Position numbers and translations under genes: made by a program. Positions 1 through 10,900 of a stretch of DNA of 64,000 bases are shown piece after piece. The notes under the pieces were generated by a model. The model was not told the origin of the DNA. It ran no database searches and worked only from the letters and a program-made list of their open reading frames with translations. The stretch is from Bryopsis sp. KO-2023. Its lineage: Eukaryota; Chlorophyta; Ulvophyceae; Bryopsidales; Bryopsidaceae. Position 1 is the first letter of the stretch. Each line of letters starts with the position of its first letter. The stretch is from the NCBI GenBank assembly GCA_030272585.1, contig BSYQ01000001.1, positions 10,059,001 to 10,123,000 on the forward strand, written 5' to 3'.

Positions 1-535
1 TTCCAGGTATAGCTGCTCGTCGTGTCCGCTCATGGTGGATGTCTTGATTCGTCGGCGGTAGAATCACGTGTCCGTTTGGTGGATTCCGTTGGCGGGTAAT
101 CCACGTGACTAATTGGTCACTCTTTGTCAGCGGTTTCTGGCAGCGGTTTCTGGCACGTAATTTCTGGCGGAAACGTATTCGTCCGCAGAAACGTCCGCTG
201 GCAGACTCGTTTTGTCCGCTCTGCGGTAACCGCGTTCAGTGTCGACAACTCTCCGACAAACGGAAGTACTACTACGCCGTGCTGTGGTCGTAGCGTCCAA
301 GGATCTATAGATCCTGTGATCTTGAGAGGAATGATCGAGCGCAGCAACGTGCGTTCTCTTTCGTCCAGCGTTTGGTTGGTGCGCAGCAACACGAAGTAGG
401 TTCCAGACACGAGGGGAAACCTTCTTCGACCTAGCCGACCCTGATCTTTTGCACCTCGACTGCAAAATCTCCTGTCGATCTCTTCCACTAAGTAGACTCG
501 ACTTGCAGGAAGGGTGCTTCGGCTCCGAAACCAGT
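1..535 (-). mobile_element. 5' leader of LTR retrotransposon Y (partial)
   Basis: This is the first internal part of a minus-strand LTR element that runs off the left edge of the window. It lies directly inside the Y LTR and starts with a primer binding site at 522-533. On the sense (minus) strand it contains several GCGGAC words, seen as GTCCGC on the plus strand near 190-220, the same word that fills element D. The small ORFs here are overlapping and show no gag or pol motif. Y could be autonomous or a D-like non-autonomous element; the window does not decide. Confidence 0.7.
522..533 (-). other. Primer binding site of element Y
   Basis: The minus strand reads TGGTTTCGGAGC, two bases inside the end of the Y LTR at 536. 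The starting TGG fits the CCA end of a tRNA primer. The same 12 bases occur at this position in A, B, C, D and Z. Confidence 0.8.
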
Positions 536-846
536 TGTTAGGTCCCTGTAGGTTTTAGTGAGTCGTTGCTGAAGTTGAGACTGGGGTCACACACTTTCAC
601 AAACCAGAGAATTAATTTTACAAGTGTTCTCTCTGAACTTAACCCCCTAGAACCCGTACTAACCCGTACTACACACTCGTACTGCAAAATGAGTGCGATC
701 AACGTATCAGAAACAGTTTTGGCATACCATCAACTCGTTGGTATCCAGCCTACGAAGGAGGAAGCTGACCTTCGGCGGCTAATGCAATGATAAGGTGATG
801 ATTGATCGAAATCGGGCGGAAATCGAAATCGCGAGTAATCCACAGT
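536..846 (-). repeat. 5' LTR of element Y, first piece
   Basis: On the plus strand this LTR piece begins TGTTAGG at 536 and is broken at 842-846 by the insertion of element A (duplicated ACAGT). It resumes at 18365 and ends ...GTCA at 19161, so the intact LTR would be about 1.1 kb with TG...CA ends on the minus strand. No second copy is visible, so the far boundary rests on where the pol reading frame of Z breaks. Confidence 0.7.
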
Positions 847-1086
847 TGTTTAGAACCTCTCCTACACGACCTTGTCGCCAAGAGAAGCCCCCTGGACAGC
901 CCCTTGAAGTCCTTTAACCCTCCAACCCCATGGGTCCCATCAACCACGTGGAGGAACCTAGCAAGCTAGGCGGACACCCTGTCCAGTCACATCACCCATC
1001 AGGGGGATGTGACATCGACCACCCACTACACCACGCCACCCACATGGCTAGTGGAGGCGGCACACTCAGGCAAGGAGGGCATAACA
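847..1086 (-). repeat. 3' LTR of element A
   Basis: 240 bp, identical by eye to 18120-18359. On the minus strand it starts TGTTATG and ends TAAACA. The polypurine tract lies directly beside it at 1087-1105. Confidence 0.95.
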
Positions 1087-1650
1087 GTCCTCCCCCTCCG
1101 ATGAGTCTCCACCTGGTGACTCGTGCCTCTGGAGCATATGCTGCTATTGCAACATACCATGATAACCTGGAGCCGTTATCCTCGTGTGGTCAATAGAGCA
1201 GATGGGTTCACAAGATACTCTTGTACCTTAGCTATCGGTTACCCCTTTAGCTATGCGGACCACCCACATGTCTCTACAATGGATAATCAGTTGACTATTG
1301 TCCCACTGATTCTACCAACATCCAACACACCCATTCCTGGTGGCGAACCAAGACACCATATCAATTCCTCCCGAATTGATATCCACACTCTCACACCTGC
1401 ACATCCGCTTATGCAGTAAGAAGATGCGATACCCAACACTTCTTCTTATTCAACTTCACCTTCCTGTTTCGGAAGCAAGTCGACTCCCATTATGCGAGAA
1501 ACCCAAAGTCAAGGTAGCTAACCTTCAACTAAGGCAGGTTCATTAGTTGAAAGTATTCCATACAAACAACTTGATTTTTCTGATCACGAACCCCTCTCCA
1601 TATCAGTACTCCCCTTCCTGATCTTGAAGAAATATTCAACCCCACACAAG
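1087..1650 (-). other. 3' untranslated region and polypurine tract of A
   Basis: Non-coding stretch between the pol stop codon and the 3' LTR of A. On the minus strand the purine-rich block GGAGGGGGAGGAC ends exactly at the LTR and is the expected plus-strand primer. I see no other gene here. Confidence 0.75.
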
Positions 1651-4600
1651 TCACGAACGAAGTCGCCTACTTCGACGCACTTGTTTCAGGGGAACCAACG
1701 TTGGTTTCTTATATTCCTCAATCATATCCCGAGCATTCTCCAGATTTGCTTCGGGCTCCCATGAGTTATGCTCATGCGAGTATCCCAACCACTTCACCAA
1801 GTATTGCGGGATTACTCGTCGACCTGTCTTTACCTCTCGGTAGTCGAGGAGTTTCTCAACCTCATATTCAAGTTCACCCTCAATCTCAACTGGAGGTGGC
1901 GGAGGTTGTGTCCTACCATGCTTCCAATACCTCTTCAGAAGTGAAGCATGAAAGACCGGGTGGATCGGAAGTGACTCAGGCAGTTCCAGCCGGAATGCAA
2001 CCTGTTCGGCCATCGACCTTCGCTTTTGGACACCTTCCAAAACGCGGAAAGGACCCAACCATCGTGGCAACAACTTCCTCCTGCCGGGATGTTTCAGTTT
2101 AATATGTCTAGCATCCAGCAAGACCATATCTCCCACTTGAACATCTACCGGACGTCTGCGCGCATCATCATAAGATTTCATCCTTTGCTGAGCCGCTTCC
2201 AAACACCGCTTTGCCTTGACAATCGCCTCGCGAATGTCCTCAGTCATCTTCTTCACCGCCGGTACCCCCACTTGGGTTTTACTCGTCCCACCTTGATCAC
2301 CTGATCCTCTGGTAGGGAGTTGCACCGTCAACGGCGTCCACGGATCTCTACCGTAGTTCAAGAAGAACGGCGTCTCATCAGTGGCCATTGACTTGGAATT
2401 ATTCAATGCAAATTCCACCACTGGGAGCAAATCACTCCAATCACTTTGGCGCGGTCCAACGAAATGTCTCAGGGTATCTTCGAGGACCCTATTCATCGCC
2501 TCGGTCTGACCATCAGTCTGTGGATGGAAAGCCGTCGATAACGCCTGATTGACTCCCAAGGTACGACATAGTTCTTTGAAGAACTTCGACGTCCACCTTG
2601 TATCCCTGTCACTGATGAGAGTCTTAGGAAGACCGTGTGAACGGAAAACCTCACCAACGAACAGCCTCGCCGATTCAACCGCATCACAAGTCGTATGTGT
2701 AGCAACACATCGAACCATCTTTGTGAGCCTGTCTACGAAGACAATGATGGCATCGAATCCACTCGAACCCGACTTAGGCAAATCAGTAATCAAATCCATG
2801 GATACTGATTCCCATCTACCATCCGGTATACGTAAGGGTTGCAGAGGACCTGGCACCTTGCCGCGTCGGTGCTTATTCCTCTGACATGAATCACATCCTT
2901 TCACAAAGTTTGCGATATCACCCTCAACGCCAGGCCACCAAAAGTGTTTCAGAACTGCCCTTTGGGTCTTGCGGATCCCAAAGTGTCCGGCATACACACT
3001 TTCATGACTTCCAATCAGGATTTCCTGCCTTAGGCCATCCCAATCAGGTACCACTACACGTGCCCCATTCCAACACAAGCCTGAGTCATAGTGACAACCA
3101 TGAGCGGCGACCTCACTGGTTTCAAACCACTCATCTTGTGCCAACCCCTCAAGAATTCTATCACTGAGCACCGACGTACCGGTCCGGGGCGAGGACGGAT
3201 CCCCTTTCCAAGTTGGTCGTTTCTGGCCACCTCCCAGCTCCGAGAGTATTCCGATCTGCTGAGAATACGACGGATATCGTGACAAGGGATCTGCCACGTT
3301 CGTCCGACCCGGCCTGTATTCCCACTCGAACCGAAACCCCTGGAGGACTTCGAGCCAACGTGCCGATCTCCGTGAAAGCGTTTCTTGGGAATGGAAATAT
3401 GTATTAGGCTGGTGATCACACACCACCTTGAACATACGCACATCCAAGTAGCAACGCCACAACTTCAGAGCGTGTACCACGGCGAACATTTCTTTGTCCC
3501 CGGTGCTCCAATTAAGTTGTGCTCCAGATAACTTCCGACTTTCGAAAGCTATTGGATGTCCCTCTTGCAACAAGATTGCCCCGATTGCATAATCCGAAGC
3601 ATCAGCAATCACTTCGAAATCCTTATCGAAGTTAGGCATTGCCAAACAAGGCGCATTCGTTAAGCTTTCCTTAACTCCTTGAAATGCCCTTTGACAATCC
3701 TCAGTCCAACTCCACTCTTTGCCCTTCCTAAGCAAGTTAGTGAGTGGGGCAACAAGTTTGCTGTACCCTTGCACAAACCTCCGAAAGTAATTCGACAGCC
3801 CAAGGAAAGAACGTAACTCACTTACATCCTTCGGGACAGGCCATTCGAACACCTTTGCAGTCTTACGAGTATCCACCGTAATACCGTCTCGGTTCACCAC
3901 AAAACCAAGATAATGGAGCTCATTCTTGAAGAAATCACACTTTGACTTCTTAAGAAAGACCTTGTGCTCACGCAACCGTTCCATCACGGCTCGTAAATGT
4001 TGCACATGCTCCTCAGGGGTTTTGCTGAATACGAGTATATCATCCAAGTATATCAGGACCGACTTCCCGATCATACCGGTGAAAACCCGATTCATCCACG
4101 TCTGGAATATCGCTGGTGCGTTGCACAAACCCATTGGCAACACCCGATATTCATACAGACCGAACGGGGTCTTAAAAGCAGTCTTCGGTTGGTCTGGTTC
4201 CTTCACTCGAAGTTGCCAGTACCCTGCTTTTAAGTCCAAGGCCGAAAAGAACTTCGCACCTTGCAATTGATCAAGGAGATCATCTATCCTTGGTAGAGGA
4301 TATTGATTCCTGATCGTGAGTTTGTTCAACCCTCTATAGTCAACGCACATGCGCCAGGAACCATCAGGTTTGGGCACAAACAAGATAGGTGCTCCCCATG
4401 GACTACAACTTGGTTTCACCAAACCCTTTCTCAACATGTCAGCGATTTGCTCCTCGATCTCTTTTCTTTCCTCTGGCGTATACCGAAACATAGGTCTATG
4501 AACCGGTTTCGCTCCAGGGATTAGATCGATCGCTGCATCCTCTTCACGAGCGGGTGGACATTCAGCCAACTCATCCGCAAATCTGTCCTCATACTCATTC

Positions 4601-4688
4601 AACAAGTTTTCCAACTCACTTGAATAAGACACAGATGGAAGGGATTCAGTTTCGGGTACCCCAGGTTCCTCCCCCTCAACAGGGTGCG
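1651..4688 (-). CDS. Element A pol, C-terminal part: RT, RNase H, integrase, chromodomain
   Basis: Long open frame of about 1000 codons. Counting from base 4632, RT motifs include the catalytic YLDD box near residue 197. RNase H follows, with ADAS and CDHQP motifs. Integrase has an HHCC-type zinc finger around CDSCQ and a DD35E core (MDLITDL, ISDRDTRW, HPQTDGQTE). A chromodomain (YLVKWLGY, WEPEANL) ends the protein, which places it among chromoviruses of Ty3/gypsy. The frame does not start with a Met at 4632: that codon is GTG, and the frame is open back to the junction with element B at 4688, continuing in phase at 14786. It is therefore the 3' half of one polyprotein gene split by B. No internal stop is seen. 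Confidence 0.95.
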
Positions 4689-5108
4689 TGTTAGTCTTTT
4701 AGCGCTATACGAGGTAGTTTGGGATAGAGCCGAGGGTGGCTGACGCATGTGGGTTCGCGAGTAAGACAGATTAGACCCAGAGTTTGGGGCATGCGTCAGC
4801 GTACTACACTTAGGGGTACTTAAGAGGCCCACTCGTTGTTTTGACATTCTTAGTTACTTTGTAAGAACTCGGGATTCGTGGGATTGGTGTGTTCCCGCTT
4901 GTGTGTGTGTTTGTGTGTGTGTGTCTAAGTGTTTGCCTGACGCAATCACTTATCCAACCAAGTGCTCTAGTAGCGTTCACAACCGCGCTAGCTAGAGAGT
5001 TGTCTAAACCAACAAACCCCACAAGTATACTTGCGTTAGCCAGCAAGTTATCACGAATCCAACCAACACAGCCGACCACTATTGCGTCACCCACAAGCTT
5101 CACTATCA
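4689..5108 (+). repeat. 5' LTR of element B
   Basis: 420 bp, TGTTAGTC...CTATCA, identical by eye to 14361-14780. It contains a GT-repeat stretch around 4900-4923. Confidence 0.95.
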
Positions 5109-5110
5109 AT

Positions 5111-5122
5111 TGGTTTCGGAGC
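5111..5122 (+). other. Primer binding site of element B
   Basis: TGGTTTCGGAGC, two bases after the 5' LTR. Shared exactly with the other five elements in the window. Confidence 0.85.
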
Positions 5123-5253
5123 TAGGCAAGAACTTTAAGTTCTTGAGATCGAAACTTGTGAACGTGGCGCAACAAACGTTTTTGTTTGTTTGTTTGGTAG
5201 AGAGAAACTCCAACCGTGGTTGTTGAGTACTCCCAAATAGTGGCTGAGAGACC

Positions 5254-7905
5254 ATGGCTGACCGTGAACACGCATTGGCAGTGCGCGAGCCTCAAGTTGA
5301 AGAGCCAGGGATTGAACCTGAGTTCGATGAGGAATTGCCTGACGCACCCAATGTTGTGTATCAACAAATAAACGTCCAGAACATCCACAATGTCCAGCAA
5401 GCAGCTGTCGACATAGACATGGGAGCTGATGCGGAAGCCTTAAGAGAGGATGTGGACGCGGTCCATGACCGTGTGGACGATTTAGCCCACGGGCTAAGGG
5501 GTCACCTGCAGCAAGTTGACCAGACACTGGGGCAGAGGCTAGCCCATGCTGAGGCCTCTGTGTCGAACCAACTGGCTGGCGCATCAGAGGTGATCGGGCA
5601 GGCGCTGGAAACACAGCACCAGCATGCGCAACAGGTTGAGGCCACACAGCATGCGGTGGTGTCGCAACAGCAGAAGCTGGATTCAGTAGCGGCTCAACAT
5701 AGTCGATACGAGCAGAGGCTATTACGCCAAGATATCGACCATAGAAAAGAAAGAGCCGAGATCAAAGCTTCTGTGGACGCAATAACGAGGAGGATGGATG
5801 CCGCAGACATCCTAGCGGACTCTCGTTTTGCTGACCTAAAAGAAGCAACTGAAGCATCAGCACTTCAGTTAAAACAACTCTCCGAGTTATCCCTTGTTCA
5901 AGGGCGGAGAATTGAAGGCTTATTAGGAACTGTTGCGGATTCCAACGAAAAAGTCGAACGGACTCTAGAATTGTTTCGGGAGTCCTTGCATAAGCAAGGT
6001 GCTGAGGTGAAGCGTTTGCAGAGCTCCAGAGTAGCAATTCAAAAAGATTTGATTGCCTTGGAGAAAAAGGCATCCAAAACCTGGGATCAGCAGCAAGATG
6101 CAGCTGATGTGGTTGCCTTAAGATTATCTGGCCTGGAACGAAGCATGGAGGATGTGAGTGGCGGAAGTCAGAGTGCCCAAAGTGGAAGTGATGCTCGTGC
6201 AGTATCACCGGAGCGAGAAGAATCAACTTCTCCTGAGCCTGAGGACTCAGCCTTTGGGATGCCGCTGCCGAAGAAATCAGTAAAGCAGTTGGCTGCATCA
6301 TGGCCGCCACTAGACCAGAGCTTCGCGGTGGGAATGGTTGGGGCAGGAACCTCAACAATACCGGCTCCTCCAGCAGTACAGGTCGAGGAGGGTGAAATTG
6401 TTGCTGCAGAAGCACCACCATGCACTGCAGTGGATAGCGCACCAGACGCTGATTTCACATTTCCTCAGTTGATACCTCCAAGTACAAGAGCTCAGCCTGG
6501 AGTACGCATCTCAGAACCCGACTCTGCCGATGGATCACGTAGACCCACACGAACTAACCCAAGAGTTCTCTCCTCAGCAGAAGTGTTATATCAAATTGAC
6601 CTTGAGCGTGCTAAGGCACAGGTCAGAGAAGAGAAAGGAAAAGAACCCATGCAGATCCCCACACGTACTGGAAGATTGGGACTTGGGTTAAGTGCTTTGG
6701 GAGCAAGGGTAGAAAATAATCCCTTTGCTGCACTTGGTTCATATGAGTCTACTGGTGGACCCAGTCGAGTTCCTCGCATGCGTGGTAACTTTGGAGACCC
6801 TGGTGATGACGACCCAGATGATGATGGCGGTGATGATTACCGCGACAGACGAAACCGCCCACCTTCCCGCATTCCAGGTGCGCCTGATGGCGGAGGAGGT
6901 GGTGGCGGCGGTGGAGATGGTGGAGGCAGTGGACCTCCCGGTGGACCTCCTGATGGAGGTGGAGGTGGAGGTGGCGCTGGACCAGCAGGCCCAGGACCTC
7001 CTAGGCAAGGACAGTGGTTGCCTAGTACCGTCAAGTTGCAAATGCCTCGCGCATTTAACGGAAGTGGAGAACCAAAAGCCCGTAAATGGCAAGTGCTCAT
7101 GACGCGGTACTTGAGAACCTGCGGAGTGCATGAAGCACAGTGGCAATCGATTATGGCCACTAACCTTTATGGGGCTGCCTCGGATTGGTTAACGATGCAA
7201 GAGTTGAAAATTCACCGAGGTGAAAGACCACCCTTCCGTGACTGGATGGACTTCATGGATGGCTTAGCTACAGCTTTCGAATTCTCTAGTGATCGAGATG
7301 AAGCGTGGCGTGACCTCCATAAACTCAAGCAGACTGGAACCGTGAAACAGTTCGTTAAAGAGTTTCAGCGGTTAGTCTTGAGGATTCCAGACCTCGAAGA
7401 GGATCACCAGTATTTGCTCTTCGTGGATGGACTTAAAAGTGAAGTTCAGAAGTTAGTCGCAGCAACGGTACCTCGAGATGTCGAGGCCGCCATCATATCC
7501 GCCGAACGATTGGAAGCCCTTGGAGTTGGAACACAAGGCCAAGGAGGGCAAACCAATCAGAAAAAGAAAGGAGTCTGGCGTGGTGGAAGAAAGAAGAAAG
7601 GCCAGAATCAGGGTCAGCAGCAGCAGAACCCTACACCACCAGCCCAAGCACCACCACAAGCTGCCGCAGGAGTACAACAGCAGCAGCAACAGCAACAAGG
7701 ACGAGGAGGAGGACGTGGTGGTGGTGGACGTGGACGCGGTGGTGGTAACCGTGGAAGAGGACAAGCCAATCAGGGAAGACAGAACCCCCAGGGGGGAGGG
7801 GGATATAATTGTTATCTTTGTGGAAAGAAGGGTCATCCTGTGAGGCAATGTCCTAGATTGGAGGAGGTGAAAAACCTCCCCGATGTAAAAAAAATGTTAA
7901 ACTGA
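5254..7905 (+). CDS. gag: Element B gag polyprotein
   Basis: 883 codons starting at an ATG in a strong context (ACCATGG). The first third is rich in Q, E, A and K with heptad-like spacing, consistent with coiled coil. An acidic and Pro-rich middle follows, then a long Gly-rich linker (around residues 540-590). The retrotransposon gag/capsid-like domain is near residues 610-750, with the family-like stretch LRIPDLEEDHQYLLFVDGL. A Gln/Gly/Arg-rich tail leads to one CCHC zinc knuckle (CYLCGKKGHPVRQC) near residue 853, which would bind the element RNA. The frame ends in TGA at 7903; pol lies in the -1 frame. Confidence 0.93.
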   Translation: MADREHALAVREPQVEEPGIEPEFDEELPDAPNVVYQQINVQNIHNVQQAAVDIDMGADAEALREDVDAVHDRVDDLAHGLRGHLQQVDQTLGQRLAHAEASVSNQLAGASEVIGQALETQHQHAQQVEATQHAVVSQQQKLDSVAAQHSRYEQRLLRQDIDHRKERAEIKASVDAITRRMDAADILADSRFADLKEATEASALQLKQLSELSLVQGRRIEGLLGTVADSNEKVERTLELFRESLHKQGAEVKRLQSSRVAIQKDLIALEKKASKTWDQQQDAADVVALRLSGLERSMEDVSGGSQSAQSGSDARAVSPEREESTSPEPEDSAFGMPLPKKSVKQLAASWPPLDQSFAVGMVGAGTSTIPAPPAVQVEEGEIVAAEAPPCTAVDSAPDADFTFPQLIPPSTRAQPGVRISEPDSADGSRRPTRTNPRVLSSAEVLYQIDLERAKAQVREEKGKEPMQIPTRTGRLGLGLSALGARVENNPFAALGSYESTGGPSRVPRMRGNFGDPGDDDPDDDGGDDYRDRRNRPPSRIPGAPDGGGGGGGGGDGGGSGPPGGPPDGGGGGGGAGPAGPGPPRQGQWLPSTVKLQMPRAFNGSGEPKARKWQVLMTRYLRTCGVHEAQWQSIMATNLYGAASDWLTMQELKIHRGERPPFRDWMDFMDGLATAFEFSSDRDEAWRDLHKLKQTGTVKQFVKEFQRLVLRIPDLEEDHQYLLFVDGLKSEVQKLVAATVPRDVEAAIISAERLEALGVGTQGQGGQTNQKKKGVWRGGRKKKGQNQGQQQQNPTPPAQAPPQAAAGVQQQQQQQQGRGGGRGGGGRGRGGGNRGRGQANQGRQNPQGGGGYNCYLCGKKGHPVRQCPRLEEVKNLPDVKKMLN
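7896..7902 (+). promoter_or_regulatory. Candidate -1 frameshift site, gag-pol of B
   Basis: The gag frame ends ATG TTA AAC TGA. The heptamer G TTA AAC fits a -1 slippage site (GUUAAAC is a known arterivirus site) and sits immediately before the stop. A second fitting heptamer, A AAA AAA, lies just upstream at 7887-7893, also in gag phase. The pol frame is open through both. I have not modelled a downstream pseudoknot. Confidence 0.55.
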
Positions 7906-10900
7906 CCGCCAGGCAGGAAACTGCTTCGTCTGAGCCTGGCCGACGCAAACGTCGTAAGCGAAATAGAGTTCGCAGGCGGCGTAGGAAGCTAAGATCAAAA
8001 GTAGGTGCCTCGAAAAAGGTTTGTACTCACAGCGGAAAACCTGAGGAGCGGACTAGTACACCGCGTGAAGAGAGAACAGAGACACTCTCCACAACTACCC
8101 AATCGGCACATGACAACTGCGATTGGAAAAATGAACAGAAGGAAAGCACACCGGATGAGATGGACGCGCCTCATGCGTCATCTGCATCTCTTCCCTCTGT
8201 TAGTGAATCTGTGGGCTCATTGGAGTCGCAGAGTAGTCTACAGGAGTCCCTGCCTGCAGACGTAGACGATAGTGGGTCAGAAACAACCCAGCGGTCTACC
8301 ACAGAGCGAGTTAATGTGTCAGAAGTTCGATCAACTTCGTCAACCAAGGGTGACACATGCCCTCTGTTAAAAATTCAAGAAGTGCCTGTGAGAGGGTACG
8401 AAGTAAAAGCACGGATCAAGACCACGGACCTTTATGCATTCATTGATTGTGGAAGTACCGCAAACTATATCAATGATAAGGTAGCGCGTGATCTCGGGTT
8501 GTCGATTACACCAAGCTCAAAGAGAGCAATGTTGGCAAACGGAGATATTAAAGAATTGGCTGGCAGCTGTAACAACCTCCGAGTAAAGATAGGAGGGCTG
8601 AAGTGCAAAATGAAAGCGGATCTGTTCCCAGACCTTGGTTATGACCTAATATTGGGCATGCCTTGGTTGCAGAAAGAAAACCCCCGCATAGACTTTCAGC
8701 AGAATGAGATTTCAGTTTGCAAAAACAGCCAAGTGTTTCATCTCCCGTTGCGTCATCCAACCCAAGAGAGTATTGAACCTGAACGAAAAGTACAGTCGAT
8801 ACTGCAAGAAGTGCCAGTGACTGAGTGTTCAGCTAAACGAATGATGCGTCATCTTAAAACAGAGACAGCATTCATGGTTGTAGTGCAAGAGTCTGAAGAG
8901 AAAGCTTTAGGCCAACATGAATTGCCTGACGCAATAGAGCGAACACAGCCATTCAACACTGAGGATGAGATTGGTAAACTTATTCGTTCAGACACCCCTG
9001 CCGAAATTAAAAAGGTGGTAGAAACACACCGTGGTGTGTTCCCTCGTGATTTACCCCCAGGGATCCCTCCGAAGAGAAAAGGTCATGAGTTTAAGATAGA
9101 CCTGGAGGATCCAACACCTATCCATCGTCCAATATACAAGCTTTCACCAGCAGAGCTGGATGAAGTGAAAGCACAAGTGGACTACCTTCTGGAACAGAAG
9201 AAAATCAAACCATCCGAGTCCCCTTGGGGCGCGCCAATCCTGTTTGTACCAAAAAAGGATGGAGGCTTAAGGATGTGTGTGGATTACAGGTGGATCAATA
9301 AGGTGACGGTGAAAAACCGGTATCCTTTACCCCTGCCAGAAGAATTGATGGATAGAGTGTTCAAAGCCAAAGTGTTCTCAAAGTTAGATCTGCGATCAGG
9401 CTATTGGCAATTTCCAGTAAGGCCATCTGATACAGATAAAACAGCGTTCCGCACGAGATACGGTCACTTTGAGTTTTTGGTAGCGCCTTTTGGGCTAACC
9501 AATTGCCCAGCGCAATTCCAAACTCTAGTGCAAGACCTACTCGCAGAGTTTTTAGATGATTTTGTTGTTGTCTTTATCGATGACATACTCATCTTCTCTG
9601 AAAACATGGAACAGCATGCCGAACACTTAGAGAAAGTCCTGTCGCGACTAGCAGAATATCAGCTTTTTGCTAAGGCAAGTAAAAGTGAGCTGGCTGTCGC
9701 AACAGTAGACTATCTTGGCTACCGCATTAGCGGAAGTGGGTTAAAACCACAGGAACAAAAAGTGAAGGCAGTGAAGGAGTGGAAGGAACTACAGAGTGTT
9801 AGTGATGTACGTAGTTTCCTTGGAATGGTTTCATACTACAGGAAATTCATTCCCCAGTTTGCACATGTTGCTGGACCACTCCATGACTTAGTGAAAAAAG
9901 ACCATCCCTGGAGATGGGGACAGGTTGAGCGTGGCGCATTCAATGAACTGAAAAAGCGTTTAAGTCAAGCTCCCGTCCTTATTTTTCCAGATGCGTCACT
10001 GCCTTACACTGTGATCACTGATGCGTCGAATGAGGCCATCGGTGCCGTGTTAACACAGGATCACGGAGAGGGGCTACAGCCAATAGCTTACCTCTCACGT
10101 AGATTCAAGCCTGCCGAGCTTAACTATGCACCATACGACAAAGAGTTGTGTGCAATATGTTATGCGATGGTGCAGTGGAGACATTATCTAGAAGGTTGTG
10201 CGGGTGGAGTAACAGTGTTCACTGACCACCAACCTCTGACGCATATTCTGTCGCAGAGGAACCTTTCTAGAACCCAAGCAAGATGGCTTGAGGCGGGGTA
10301 CCTGACTTCGATCAACCCTAAGATCTCCTATATCAAAGGCAAGGCTAATGTGTTAGCAGATGCTCTCTCCCGCAGTGTTCCTAAGCCCGTGGAAACTGCG
10401 ATGAACATTTCCACTTGGCAAGTGCATCAAGCAAGCCAAGACGAGTGGAAACAAGCCCTCCAAGCTGATAACTCCTTGGTGAAGATATTACGGAAGCTTG
10501 AGAGTGGCGAGGAAGTTGAGGGATATTTCCTCAGAGAGGGAATACTCTGGACGGTCCCAAAGAGAGGATTAGTCGAGAAAGTGGTGGTTCCTAAAGGCCA
10601 GCGCAATAAGATCATGAAGGAGTGCCATGAGACACCTTCAGCAGGCCATACAGGACCAGCGCGAACAGGAGAAATCCTCGCGCGGCGATATTGGTGGAAG
10701 GGGTGGATGAATGAGTTGAAGGCATTTGTGCGCGAATGCCCTGTGTGCCAACAAATAAAGGCTGACACACAGAAGCCTATGGGCTTACTTCAACCCCTGC
10801 CAATACCTGAGCGGAAGTGGGAGCAGATTACCACTGACTTGGTGACAGATCTACCAGCATCCAATGGGTTTACTGCTGTAGCTGTCTTTGTCGATAGACT

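Noticed and set aside
105..488. Short ORFs in the leader of Y
   Set aside because: Four overlapping frames of similar length without motifs; typical of GC-rich non-coding sequence.
4889..5125. ORF repeated in both LTRs of B
   Set aside because: It is the LTR sequence itself with a GT-repeat-derived Val/Cys peptide; no sign of coding.
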